From assembly GCA_003132205.1 (NCBI GenBank), contig PKWY01000047.1, positions 106,733-169,061 on the forward strand: a stretch of 62,329 nt of DNA, written 5' to 3'. This DNA is from Acidimicrobiaceae bacterium. Lineage in GTDB: Bacteria > Actinomycetota > Acidimicrobiia > Acidimicrobiales > RAAP-2. The notes under the pieces are model-generated. The model saw only the letters and a program-made list of their open reading frames with translations, did not search any database and was not told where the DNA came from. A program made the position numbers and the translations under genes. Positions 8,299-17,212 of this stretch are shown piece by piece (the stretch's first letter is position 1; each line of letters opens with the position of its first letter).

Positions 8299-9321
8299 TT
8301 ACCGACGCAGCGCGAGGAGCTCGCCCGCGACCTTGGCCAGATCCAACGAATTCGTCTCCTCGACCAGCGCGACGGCCCACGACGGGAACGACTCCGTTCC
8401 ACCGCACGCCCCGGCCATTGCGCCAGTGATTGCTCCGATGGTGTCGCAGTCGCCGCCGAGTGACGCGGCGACGCAACAGGCACTCCACGAGTCATGCCCG
8501 TAGGCGGCGAGCAGGGCGAACGCCGCGGGCACCGATTCATTGGAAGCGAGACTCGTGCCGATCTCCCGGTTGATCGCCTCGATGAGGGCGATCCCTTTGC
8601 TGGAACGCCCCAGCTCGACGGCTTTCGCGATCTGCACCGCGACCCGGGGGCCCTCGCTCGGCGCTCCGAACGTCTCGCCGATGAGCGCGGCCCGGATTCC
8701 CTGATCGATGGCGATCGCGTACGACGCGCCGTCGATCCCCGCGCTCACCACCGCGGCGACGGCGGCCGCGGCGCTGATCGCCACCGAGGTGTTGTGCGTC
8801 GGGGCGCTCACCTCGACGACCCGGGCGACGAGGGCTTCGAGGTTGTTACTCGCGCACACGATCCCCACCGGCGCCACCCGCATGGCGGCGCCGTTGGTCA
8901 CGCCCGCGAGACCCGACTCGGAGAGATCCGCGCCCTCCTCGATGTTGAGCAGGGCTTTCTTCGTCGAGGGTCCGAGCAGATCGAGGAGTCCGCGGGCTCG
9001 CACACTCTCCTCCCATTCGAGGAGACGCCGGGCGTACGCCTCGGCGTCGAACGAGTCGAAGGAGGCCAGCAGCACGTCGGCGAGAATCAGTGCCTGCTCG
9101 GTGTCATCAGTGACCGTCGCCGCCGCGAGGCCCGCCGCGAATGGATGCGTCGGACTCGAAGGTTGAAAATCCCTCACCAACTCGCCAAAGTCCTTGACAA
9201 TATCTTCACGAGTGAGCGACTGCGTTGGCATGCCGAGCGCGTCGCCGACCGCGAGACCCGCGAGGGTCGCGTACGCGCGATCGAACGCCTTTGCATCAAC
9301 CACTGCGTCGCTGGCGCTCAT
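8299..9321 (-). CDS. ADP-ribosylglycohydrolase-fold protein (DraG family)
   Basis: The DraG fold uses a dinuclear metal centre to cleave N-ribosyl bonds. The 340-residue product has the metal motifs VTDDTEQAL near residue 65 and GGDCDTIGAITGAMAG near 305, plus GLAVGDALGMP at the N-terminus and TNGAAMRVAP in the middle, all standard for the family. DraG-fold enzymes act on ADP-ribosyl proteins but also on smaller ribosylated compounds; the neighbouring PfkB kinase and NCS1 permease favour a metabolite substrate here (inference). Start ATG at 9319-9321; the ribosome site is weak. Divergent from the permease across about 140 bases containing repeated ATGTT/AACAT half-sites. Confidence 0.88.
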   Translation of the reverse strand: MSASDAVVDAKAFDRAYATLAGLAVGDALGMPTQSLTREDIVKDFGELVRDFQPSSPTHPFAAGLAAATVTDDTEQALILADVLLASFDSFDAEAYARRLLEWEESVRARGLLDLLGPSTKKALLNIEEGADLSESGLAGVTNGAAMRVAPVGIVCASNNLEALVARVVEVSAPTHNTSVAISAAAAVAAVVSAGIDGASYAIAIDQGIRAALIGETFGAPSEGPRVAVQIAKAVELGRSSKGIALIEAINREIGTSLASNESVPAAFALLAAYGHDSWSACCVAASLGGDCDTIGAITGAMAGACGGTESFPSWAVALVEETNSLDLAKVAGELLALRR

Positions 9322-9382
9322 CTTGGTCAAGTTAGCCGGACTGTTCTTCGAGCGAGGAGCACGGCGCATCGACGAGGGCGCA

Positions 9383-9409
9383 ATGTTGACCAAACATCTC
9401 CGAAATGTT
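9383..9409. promoter_or_regulatory. Triple ATGTT/AACAT half-site, candidate operator
   Basis: Between the divergent hydrolase and permease genes lie ATGTT (9383-9387), AACAT (9393-9397) and ATGTT (9405-9409). The first pair forms an inverted repeat with a 5-base spacer, and the last pair another with a 7-base spacer. This arrangement is typical of a dimeric regulator controlling a divergent promoter. No regulator gene is adjacent. The repeat is seen; the function is inferred. Confidence 0.4.
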
Positions 9410-9463
9410 GATTCTTCTGCCTAAAATCTTGCCTACGAATTGCAACGCTGCCTAGGAGGCCAC

Positions 9464-10936
9464 GTGAGTGATGAACTTTCCGAAATTCTAGGAACGGGCG
9501 GCGGCGACGCACTGCGCGTTGAGGAGAACGGCATCAACGTCATCGCGGAGTCCGAACGAAGGGGTCACCCTCGTGAACTCTTCTGGCCATGGTTCGGGGC
9601 CAACATCTCGGTGCTCGGCCTTGGTTACGGCTCGTACGTCCTGGGCTTCGGAATCTCCTTCTGGCAGGCGGTCGTGGTCGGCCTCGTCGGCATCTGCGTG
9701 AGCTTCCTGCTCTGCGGCATCATCGCCACCGCCGGCAAGCGCGGATCCGCGCCCACCATGGTCCTCAGCCGCGCGGCCTTCGGGATCCGCGGCAACCGCC
9801 TCCCATCAGCGATTTCGTGGCTTCTTTGCGTGGGTTGGGAGACGGCGTTGTCGGTCATCGCGGTGCTCGCAACATCCACCGTCTTCACCCGGCTCGGCTG
9901 GGGCGGCGGCACCGGTGTGAAGGTCACGGCGCTCATCGTCATCGGCGTGCTCATTGTTGGCGGAGGCGTGATGGGCTTCGATCTCATCATGCGCATGCAG
10001 GCCATCATCACCGTCGTCACCGGCGTGCTCTCGGTCTTCTTCATCATCCTCACCCTGAAGCACATCAGTTGGCACGTGGTCTCGCACGTGCCCGTCGGCT
10101 CGGCGCAGAGTCTGATCGGCGCGCTCGTCTTCGTGATGACCGGATTCGGCCTCGGATGGGTGAACGCCGCCGCCGACTACTCGCGCTACCTTCCCCGCGA
10201 CGCCTCAACCAAGGGCGTGGTGTGGTGGACGACGTTCGGCTCGTCCGTAGCCCCGCTCATCCTGCTCTTCTTCGGTCTCTTGCTCGCCGGATCGTCGAAA
10301 TCGCTCAGCAGCTCCATTGGCAACGACCCGGTGGGCGCCCTCGCCAACCTGCTGCCCACCTGGTTCCTGGTGCCCTTCGCCGTCGTCGCCATTCTCGGAC
10401 TGGTGGGTGGCGCGGTCCTGGACATCTACTCATCGGGTCTGTCGCTGCTCTCGGCGGGCGTAAGGATCCCGCGCTACGCCGCGGCGGGGGTTGACGGCAT
10501 CATCATGATCGGCGGCACCGTCTACATCGTCTTCGCCGCGGGCAGTTTCCTCTACCAGTTCGAGGGCTTCCTCATCACGGTCGGAGTTCTCATCGCCGCG
10601 TGGTGCGGGGTGTTCCTCGGTGACCTGGTGCTTCGCAAGAAGGACTACTCCGACGCCGACCTGTTCAACGACGCCGGCCGCTACGGCGACATCCGGCTCG
10701 TCCCGATGCTCACGATCATCGCCGCCAGCGTTATTGGCTGGGGACTCGTGACCAACAGCTACGCGTCGTGGCTGACCTGGCAGGGTTACCTGCTGAAGCC
10801 GCTGGGCCTCGGCGGCAAGTCCGGCGCGTGGGCCTACGCGAACCTTGGAGTCCTCGCGGCGTTGGTGCTGAGCTTCGTGGTGACGGTGATCTTCGACCGC
10901 CAGAGCGTCCTCGAGCAGGAGTCCCTCAGTGTCTGA
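9464..10936 (+). CDS. NCS1-family nucleobase/cytosine-type permease
   Basis: Membrane transporter of the nucleobase-cation-symport-1 family (490 residues, about 12 hydrophobic segments). Family features are the PRELFWPWFGANISVLGLG-like N-terminal stretch before TM1, an N-terminal GGI-type loop, GLGWVNAAADYSRYLP in TM6 and a terminal short hydrophilic tail. Members import cytosine, purines, allantoin, hydantoins, thiamine precursors or nucleosides; the substrate is not predictable from motifs alone. AGGAGG (9454-9459) places the start at GTG 9464. It faces the hydrolase/PfkB pair across a shared control region, suggesting uptake of the compound they process. Confidence 0.9.
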   Translation: MSDELSEILGTGGGDALRVEENGINVIAESERRGHPRELFWPWFGANISVLGLGYGSYVLGFGISFWQAVVVGLVGICVSFLLCGIIATAGKRGSAPTMVLSRAAFGIRGNRLPSAISWLLCVGWETALSVIAVLATSTVFTRLGWGGGTGVKVTALIVIGVLIVGGGVMGFDLIMRMQAIITVVTGVLSVFFIILTLKHISWHVVSHVPVGSAQSLIGALVFVMTGFGLGWVNAAADYSRYLPRDASTKGVVWWTTFGSSVAPLILLFFGLLLAGSSKSLSSSIGNDPVGALANLLPTWFLVPFAVVAILGLVGGAVLDIYSSGLSLLSAGVRIPRYAAAGVDGIIMIGGTVYIVFAAGSFLYQFEGFLITVGVLIAAWCGVFLGDLVLRKKDYSDADLFNDAGRYGDIRLVPMLTIIAASVIGWGLVTNSYASWLTWQGYLLKPLGLGGKSGAWAYANLGVLAALVLSFVVTVIFDRQSVLEQESLSV

Positions 10937-10953
10937 GCTGCCCGGCGAAAGCC

Positions 10954-11514
10954 CTAGTCCAGTTGCTCGATCCACTGCGCGGTGGTGACGACGGACGCCT
11001 GACGGGGAAAGACCTTCTCCATCAGGACGCGGTGCACCTCAGGGTCAGCGTCGGCGCACGCGTCGCTCAGAATGGTGATCTTGAAGTCGAGATCGGCGGC
11101 TTGGCGGGTCGTCGAAAGCACGACGCCGCTCGTCGCTATGCCGCAGAGCACCAGTGAATCAACGTTGAGCGATCGCAGCACCACGTCGAGATCGCTTCCG
11201 GCGAAGGCGCTTACGCGGCGCTTGGTCACGGTCACTTCTCCTTCGATTGGCGCGAGCCTCGCGTGCACCTGGGTCGAATCGGCACTCTCGCTCATCGTGC
11301 TCGAGCCCGCGAGCACCGAGAACGACTGATTCTTCGGGTTCGCCTCGGGTGCGCCGTCGCGAAACGCCACGCGCACGTAGATGATGGGCATCTTCGCCGC
11401 CCGAGCGGCGCCCTGCACCGAGGCGATGACGCTCAAGAGCTCTTCGGAGCCTTCGGCGAACCGTGCGACGATTCCATTCTGCATGTCCATTATGAGCAGT
11501 GCTTGGTTTGGCAC
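10954..11514 (-). CDS. Isochorismatase-fold hydrolase lacking the catalytic cysteine
   Basis: 186 residues of the isochorismatase/nicotinamidase fold. The aspartate (LIMDMQNG) and lysine (VTKRRVSAF) of the usual triad are visible. The third position, normally Cys in GxxTxxC, is Gly here (CGIATSGVVLST), as in the isochorismatase-type vinyl-ether hydrolases (EntB, PhzD), which need no cysteine; a Cys lies six residues earlier but not at the catalytic position. So an amidase role by cysteine catalysis is unlikely. It converges on the permease gene with 17 bases between stops. Confidence 0.85.
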   Translation of the reverse strand: MPNQALLIMDMQNGIVARFAEGSEELLSVIASVQGAARAAKMPIIYVRVAFRDGAPEANPKNQSFSVLAGSSTMSESADSTQVHARLAPIEGEVTVTKRRVSAFAGSDLDVVLRSLNVDSLVLCGIATSGVVLSTTRQAADLDFKITILSDACADADPEVHRVLMEKVFPRQASVVTTAQWIEQLD

Positions 11515-11544
11515 GTTGTCTCCTTCATCGCCGTGTGCGCGTTG

Positions 11545-11805
11545 CTAGAACTCTTTTGATCCCATGAACCTATTGACCTTCGGGCGCACCGACGCGAAGT
11601 AGATGGTCGCGAGTATCCAGCCGAACGGGGTCAGGTTCGAGACGGCCAGGACAACGATCCACGCCGTCTTGGAAGACTTCGCTTGGTAGAAGGCCACGCC
11701 CGTCTTCTTCGACGCGTTGACATTCGCCAAGATCGGCGCGACCCACAAGACCATCATCAGGGGCGCGAAAATCGTCGCGTTGGGTCCGAAGATCGCAGCG
11801 ATCAT
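11545..11805 (-). CDS. Small two-segment membrane protein
   Basis: 86-residue protein with two hydrophobic segments (about residues 10-27 and 46-67) joined by a basic loop and ending in a basic tail. The spacing resembles short superinfection-immunity-like membrane proteins, but similarity is only in layout. It lies 30 bases downstream of the isochorismatase-fold gene start in the same direction. Start ATG 11803-11805 has a poor ribosome site. Function unknown. Confidence 0.5.
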   Translation of the reverse strand: MIAAIFGPNATIFAPLMMVLWVAPILANVNASKKTGVAFYQAKSSKTAWIVVLAVSNLTPFGWILATIYFASVRPKVNRFMGSKEF

Positions 11806-11895
11806 GCCAAATCGTAACCGTCAATCCGAGGACAAGCGACCGGGGCGCCCTGGTCGGCGGCCCTCACGAGGTGGGCATCTGAAAAGACGGGCGGA

Positions 11896-12720
11896 TTACT
11901 TGGACAACTTGTTCTGAAGGTTCACGATCTGCTTGAACAGCGCGCCCAGCTCGTTGCTCAGCGCCGAGATCTGGGCGCTGGTGATGGGCGTCTTCTTGTT
12001 CTCAAGAATCAGGATCTCGTCCGCGCTCACTTGCCTCTGCGTCCGGGCGAACGACGTGAGCAACCCGTTGAATTTGGCGTTCGGACCATTGGCGTCGCTC
12101 AGAAGGCTCTGGGACTCCGCCTTGAGGTTCTCGCTGGCGTAGAGATCGTCGGCGACCGTCGATGACTTCACGTCGAGCGCTTCGGTATCGAGCTGCATTG
12201 CGTAGAGCACGGCAACCGCCCCGACGCTCCACGGGGCGTAGCCGACCGGCCCGCCGTTCACGTCGACCGAGAGCAGATAGATGTCGGATCCCACGTTCGC
12301 CGACTGGTAGTAGATCCGTCCGGTGTTGCGCGCGATGTCTTCAGCGCTGGACTGCTTCGGATACGCCAGGTAGGCGCTCGCCAGGGAACGGACGTCGGCG
12401 ATGAACTTCGCCACGACGGTCTTTTGCGATAGAGGGACGCTGGCCTTGGACACCAGCGTCGCCTCGGCGACCAGGGCTTGCATGTCCTGTGCAGCGACGC
12501 TCTCTTCCTCGCTTCTCGCCTTCTTGCACTTGGAGGACTCGCAGAAGAAGTAGTCCCGGATGTTGTTGACATAAGTGTCGGCGTGCTTCACAATGGTCCT
12601 GGTCGCCGACGTCGTCGTGGCGGCTGAGGCCCCGCTGAGTGGAAGGGCGCAGAATCCGACCGTTAGCAGGCTCGCCAGAAGACCGCTCGCCACCCTCTTT
12701 GAATTCATGATCAGTCCCAC
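11896..12720 (-). CDS. Secreted protein of unknown function
   Basis: 274 residues with a clear signal peptide (MNSKRVASGLLASLLTVGFC..., cleavage likely near ASA-AT at residue 34). The mature part is mostly helical, with a Cys pair (FFCESSKCKK) near the N-terminus and a C-terminal heptad-like helix (ELGALFKQIVNLQNKLSK). GTG at 12720 is chosen because AAGGAGA lies six bases upstream; the in-frame ATG at 12708 is 18 bases from it. I do not recognise the family. Confidence 0.72.
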   Translation of the reverse strand: MGLIMNSKRVASGLLASLLTVGFCALPLSGASAATTTSATRTIVKHADTYVNNIRDYFFCESSKCKKARSEEESVAAQDMQALVAEATLVSKASVPLSQKTVVAKFIADVRSLASAYLAYPKQSSAEDIARNTGRIYYQSANVGSDIYLLSVDVNGGPVGYAPWSVGAVAVLYAMQLDTEALDVKSSTVADDLYASENLKAESQSLLSDANGPNAKFNGLLTSFARTQRQVSADEILILENKKTPITSAQISALSNELGALFKQIVNLQNKLSK

Positions 12721-13012
12721 GTGCGTCTCCTTGTGCCGACCAACCTTAAGCGACCGGCTTCGCTTCGATCTTCAGCGGCAGGCCAAACCCAGTCACCGAT
12801 GGACGAATGCACGACCATTCAACCGGGGAGCCCAAACTCCAAACCCATTCGAGTTCGAGGATCCGCACGCCTCCTTTCTTCCTTTGACGCCGGAACGAAC
12901 GCGTGCGATGGGGCCGAGGCGCCGGGCCGTCAGCGATAGGCCGATCATCCATGATTTCAAGTAATCAGGCCCCACTAATAGAGTGAGCCCAAGAACGAAT
13001 GAGGAGAAGAGC

Positions 13013-13336
13013 ATGTTGATAGTGACGACGAACGATCTTCCCGGCTACAGAATCACCCGCGTTATTGGCGAGGTCAACGGCCTTACGGTGCGGACCCGAA
13101 ACGTCGGGGCGCAGATCGGCGCTTCATTCAAGGCGCTCGGCGGAGGCGAACTCCGTGGCCTCACCAAGCAACTGCAGGAGGCTCGCGCGGAAGCGCTCAC
13201 TCGCCTGAAGGAAGCCGCCGAGGCCATTGGCGCGAACGCCGTGCTCGCGATGCGCTATGACTCGAACGAACTCGGAGGGACCTTCCAGGAGATCTTGGCC
13301 TACGGCACAGCGGTCGTCGTGGAGCAGGCTCCCTAG
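13013..13336 (+). CDS. YbjQ/UPF0145-family protein
   Basis: 107 residues matching the YbjQ family of small homopentameric proteins sometimes called heavy-metal-binding: GYRITRVIGEVNGLTVRTRN at the N-terminus, then a GGGELRGLTKQLQEARAEAL helix, ending with GANAVLAMRYDSNEL and a beta hairpin. Length is normal. GAGGAGAAG immediately upstream fixes the ATG at 13013. Cytoplasmic; biochemical function unknown for the family. Confidence 0.88.
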   Translation: MLIVTTNDLPGYRITRVIGEVNGLTVRTRNVGAQIGASFKALGGGELRGLTKQLQEARAEALTRLKEAAEAIGANAVLAMRYDSNELGGTFQEILAYGTAVVVEQAP

Positions 13337-13511
13337 TCGGATGAGTCTCGAGTTCTGACGGCGGAGCCCCTGGAGGCCCGCGGGGCGGCCGATTCGATGC
13401 CTTCGCAGCCCCCCGTTGAAGGGGTCCTTGACCACGAGAGGAAATCGGCATAGAAACTACTGAGGGCAATCAACGTCTTCGCTTCGAGATTCCCGTGACT
13501 GAAGGAGGGTA

Positions 13512-13955
13512 ATGCTACGAGCACGCACCACTCGAATCGGTGTCGCCGTTGTTGCCACGATGTCGCTCCTGCTCGGGCCCGGCCTGATCGCAGCCCAAAG
13601 CGCATCGGGAGCTACGTCACCCAAGTTGACCGTCACGCCCGCCACCGGTCTGAAGAATGGCGAAACCGTCACCGTGAAGGGATCCGGGTTCAAACCCAAG
13701 GATTCGGTCTACCTCGTTGAATGTCTCCGGAAGGCGAAGGGCTCAGCCCAATGCAGCATTGATGGAATTCCCACGCCGATCACGATCGGCAAGAAGGGCA
13801 CCTTCCCGGCCACCAAGTTCAAGGTCGCCACCGGGAAGGTCGGCACCGGATCGTGCGGCACCAAGAAGGCGAACCTGACGAATTGTGACCTGAGCGTGGG
13901 CAACGCGAATGGCGGCGACTCCGCGACGGCTCCCATTACCTTCAAGTTGAAGTAG
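13512..13955 (+). CDS. Secreted neocarzinostatin-family protein
   Basis: 147 residues: signal peptide to about residue 34 (ASG-AT), then one immunoglobulin-like domain with the family's VTPATGLKNGETVTVKGSGF opening, paired cysteines (ECL...QCS and GSCGTKK...TNCD) and the closing GNANGGDSATAPITFK. Apoproteins of neocarzinostatin, macromomycin and actinoxanthin share this fold and carry enediyne chromophores, but many actinobacterial members occur with no enediyne cluster, and none is visible here. GGAGGG precedes the ATG. Confidence 0.85.
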   Translation: MLRARTTRIGVAVVATMSLLLGPGLIAAQSASGATSPKLTVTPATGLKNGETVTVKGSGFKPKDSVYLVECLRKAKGSAQCSIDGIPTPITIGKKGTFPATKFKVATGKVGTGSCGTKKANLTNCDLSVGNANGGDSATAPITFKLK

Positions 13956-14096
13956 AGGGTTGCACCTGGCTGCGAGAAGCGGTGCGACTGCGGGTGCTGA
14001 CCCGAGGATCCACCGGCGAGGGTGCGGTGTGGTCGGCGGTGTGATCGAGCGATGCGCCATTGATGGTGGCACAAGAGTGACAAGGGGCCTGTGAAC

Positions 14097-15695
14097 ATGG
14101 TGGAGGGCCCGCTGACTACGACCGCACCCGGCGGCCGGCTCGCGACGTCGCGCCTGGCCCGAATCTCGAACAATTTCGGCTTCATCGCCCTGCTTTCGAT
14201 CCTCTTCCTCACCTTCCTCGATAACACGATCATCAGCGCCGTCCTCGCGAACGTTCAGGCCGAGCTGCACTCGGGCATCGCGCAACTCCAATGGATTGTG
14301 GGCGGCTACGCCCTCGCGTTCGCGAGCCTCATGCTGATGTGCGGATCACTCGGTGACAACTTCGGCCGCAAGAAGATCATTCTCGTTGGCGTGGCGATCT
14401 TTTGCGCCGGATCGGTCGTCTGTGCCATCGCCACTTCCTCGAGCGAGTTGGTGATCGGGAGGGTGGTCATGGGCGTTGGGGCCGCCAGCTCCGAGCCGGG
14501 AACGCTTTCCATGATCCGCCACATCTATCCCGACCAGCGCCTGCGAGCCCGCGCGCTCGGCGCGTGGGCGGCGGTGTCGGGACTCGCGCTCGCGATGGGA
14601 CCGGTCATTGGCGCCACGCTCGTGGGAATCTGGTCGTGGCGGGCGGTGTTCTGGTTCAATCTCCTCTTCGGCGGCCTGGCGTTCTTCTGTGCGGCGATCA
14701 CCCTGACCGAAAGTTCGGACCCCACCAAGACTCGGCCGGACTTCGCCGGCTTCGCGCTCGGAGCGACGATGCTCGGAACCGCGACCTTCGCTACCATCGC
14801 GGGTGAGACCGCGGGGTACCTGGCGGGCTGGGTGATCAGCCTCTACGTGATCAGCGGCGTCGCGCTGGTGGCGTTCCTCGCAGTGGAGCGACGCGTCGCG
14901 AACCCGATGCTCAACCTTGACTTCTTTCGCAACCGGGCCTTTGCCGGATCGACGTTCGTCGCCTTCGCCAGCTACTTCTCGATCTTCTCGATCTTCTTCT
15001 TCGTCGCCCTCTACCTCGAGGTGGTCGCGTCGGTTGGCGCCTACGACCTGGCTCTCGACTTCCTTCCCCTGCTCGCGGGCATGGTGCTCGCGTCGATCTT
15101 CACCGGCCGGTGGGTCGGCCGCGTTGGCTCACGGGTGCCGATGATGAGCGGATGCCTGGTCGCAGCCGCGGGCGTCGCGCTCACGGACGTCTTCATCGGG
15201 CCGGGGGCGGGGCTCACGACGGTCGGTTGGACAATGGGAATCGCCGGCATTGGCTTCGGAATCCTGGTGGTGCCAGTGACGTCGACGGCCCTTACGAACA
15301 TCCCTGCCGCGAACTCGGGCGTGGCGGCGTCCACGACCAATACCAGCCGCGAACTCGGAGCCGTGGCGGGCGTCGCGATCCTCGGCTCGATCGTGAACGG
15401 CCAACTGACGGTGAACCTGATGCGCCAGCTCGCGGCGATCGGGATTCCCACGGCGTTCCGCTCCCAGATCATCGCGGCGGTGACGACGGGATCGATCAAC
15501 GCGCAGGAGAAGGGCCTGAGCGGCAAGACCAGTCGCGCCGTCCAGATCATCATCAACAAGGTGGTCAAGGCCGCCTACGACGCGTTCGGCCACGGACTCG
15601 ACATCGCCCTCAGCATCTCGATCGTCCTGCTGATGGTCTCGGCGATGGTGGCGTACACGACCGGCACGAGGGAAGCGCGCACTTCCATGGACTGA
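14097..15695 (+). CDS. MFS drug/solute exporter, DHA2 (EmrB/QacA-like) family
   Basis: About 530 residues with 14 predicted transmembrane segments, the layout of proton-driven DHA2 exporters. Motif C-like FLDNTIISAVL in TM1, motif A GSLGDNFGRKK in the loop after TM2 and VIGRVVMGVGAA in TM4 are visible. Substrate unknown. ATG 14097 is preferred; GTG at 14091 is possible, with AAGGGG upstream suiting either. No TetR or MarR regulator is adjacent. Confidence 0.9.
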   Translation: MVEGPLTTTAPGGRLATSRLARISNNFGFIALLSILFLTFLDNTIISAVLANVQAELHSGIAQLQWIVGGYALAFASLMLMCGSLGDNFGRKKIILVGVAIFCAGSVVCAIATSSSELVIGRVVMGVGAASSEPGTLSMIRHIYPDQRLRARALGAWAAVSGLALAMGPVIGATLVGIWSWRAVFWFNLLFGGLAFFCAAITLTESSDPTKTRPDFAGFALGATMLGTATFATIAGETAGYLAGWVISLYVISGVALVAFLAVERRVANPMLNLDFFRNRAFAGSTFVAFASYFSIFSIFFFVALYLEVVASVGAYDLALDFLPLLAGMVLASIFTGRWVGRVGSRVPMMSGCLVAAAGVALTDVFIGPGAGLTTVGWTMGIAGIGFGILVVPVTSTALTNIPAANSGVAASTTNTSRELGAVAGVAILGSIVNGQLTVNLMRQLAAIGIPTAFRSQIIAAVTTGSINAQEKGLSGKTSRAVQIIINKVVKAAYDAFGHGLDIALSISIVLLMVSAMVAYTTGTREARTSMD

Positions 15696-15755
15696 GGCTC
15701 GCGGGCGGCAATCCACGGCTTGTCGACGGCTTCTGCGACCACGAGACGTTCGGGC

Positions 15756-16646
15756 TCAGAGCCGGTGCAGTTCCGCCTTCATAGAATCAGGAGCCGTCTG
15801 GGTGAGCAGGACGACCCCCAGGCACATCACCACGAGGCCCAGTCCTCCCACGCCGAAGTGGAGCAACCCGCCGCGCAACTTCTCCCCGTAGAGCCAAACA
15901 CCCAGGACAATACTCACGACCGGATCGACGATGACAATGAACGGCTGGGATACCTTCAGGGGCCCGACGTGCAGGGCCGCCTGCTCTGCAAACAGTCCGA
16001 GCACGCCCCCGACGGCGAACGCGTAGACGGGCCAACGGCCGAGGGCGCCCGCGAAACCCGACGAGGCGATTGTGTCGGTGGTCGCCTTAATGAAGGTCGC
16101 TTCGAGCGCCCACAGCACTCCGGTCGAGCAGGCAAACATCGCGGCCCTGCGCGACGGTGATCCGCGTTGGGCCGCGAGGACGAAGACCGCCGCGGCCGCG
16201 AGGCTCGCCAGGACTGGCATGGTCCATGACGAGGTCGTTGGAACATTCGCGCGGCCGCTCGGTGAGGTCGCGCCGAGAAACGAGACCAAGCCGGCGCAGG
16301 TGATGATCGCGCCGACCCAGGTAAGGCCGCGAAGCGACTGGCGTATCCAGTAACGACGAAGGAGCAACGCCATGACCAGCTCGGTCACCAGTATTGGCTG
16401 CACTTCGGACATCGGCCCGAAGCGCAGGGCGAGGGCCTGGAAGATCAGCGACCCGGTAAGCGCCACCCATCCGAAGAGCCAAAGGGGTTGGCGAAAGAGG
16501 TGGACCACGAGGTGCCAACCCTTCAGCCGCTCAACGCTGCTGGTGGATGCGATGTGCTGGGTCGCCACCGCTACCGCGTTCGAGAGCGCCGTCGCCGCGG
16601 CGAAGAAGACCGCCAGGCCTTGGTCGAGTGTCAATTCGCCGTGCAC
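15756..16646 (-). CDS. EamA/DMT-family transporter
   Basis: 296 residues with about ten hydrophobic segments in two halves, as in drug/metabolite transporters; conserved features include GPMSEVQPILVTELVMALLL-like TM3-TM4 and VGPLKVSQPFIVIVDPVVS in the second half. Start is GTG (16644-16646), with no strong ribosome site, so a leaderless message is possible. It converges on the DHA2 gene. Substrate unknown. Confidence 0.82.
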   Translation of the reverse strand: MHGELTLDQGLAVFFAAATALSNAVAVATQHIASTSSVERLKGWHLVVHLFRQPLWLFGWVALTGSLIFQALALRFGPMSEVQPILVTELVMALLLRRYWIRQSLRGLTWVGAIITCAGLVSFLGATSPSGRANVPTTSSWTMPVLASLAAAAVFVLAAQRGSPSRRAAMFACSTGVLWALEATFIKATTDTIASSGFAGALGRWPVYAFAVGGVLGLFAEQAALHVGPLKVSQPFIVIVDPVVSIVLGVWLYGEKLRGGLLHFGVGGLGLVVMCLGVVLLTQTAPDSMKAELHRL

Positions 16647-16694
16647 GGTCTAAACCTAGGACACGCTTTCACTGACCGAGAAGTTGCTCGTCGC

Positions 16695-17000
16695 TCAAGC
16701 CGCGTGGACGTCGAGCGTGCGCGCGAACGTCTTGGTGAACAGGTAGGCGTCCCCGGGCCATCGAGCCGACACGTACTCGCGGTCTTCGACGCAGAACGCG
16801 GGGCCGTCATCGGAGTCGCTGCCGCGCTTGGAAAGTTCTCGCGGTCCCTGCGCGAAAGCCCCGCGGTCTCTCAGCGCCGCTTCCACTTCATCCTGCACGT
16901 ACGCGGGGTAGGTGCGGTAGTAGCGACCGAGGCGCCAGCCCGTGGCGAGGAAGGCGGAACGCTCCACGTACTTGGGGAGGCACGTGGTCCGGCAAGGGGA
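16695..17000 (-). pseudogene. C-terminal remnant of a DJ-1/PfpI (type 1 glutamine amidotransferase) gene
   Basis: The frame encodes the last ~100 residues of a DJ-1/PfpI-like protein: RTTCLPKYVERSAFLATGW, YYRTYPAYVQDEVEAAL, DDGPAFCVEDREYVSARW and PGDAYLFTKTF. Similarity begins just after an in-frame TGA at 17001-17003, and the N-terminal half with the nucleophile elbow is absent, so this is a truncated, non-functional remnant. A GTG at 16965-16967 could in principle start a 90-residue peptide. Confidence 0.7.
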
Positions 17001-17212
17001 TCAAGATGGTCGCGATTGACCGATGCTATCCCCGTAGAAAGTCGCCCTTCCCTCTCGCCTCACTCGACTCAGGTTCGTCCCCGCCGCCCGCGAGGCCGGC
17101 AGAGACCCGGTCTAGTGTTCACGTTGCCCGGCCTCTGGACAGATTCGACGAGGGCACTACCATCACAGCAGTGGTGGTTCAAGGTTGGGCCCGTTCGATT
17201 CGTAAGGTGACC

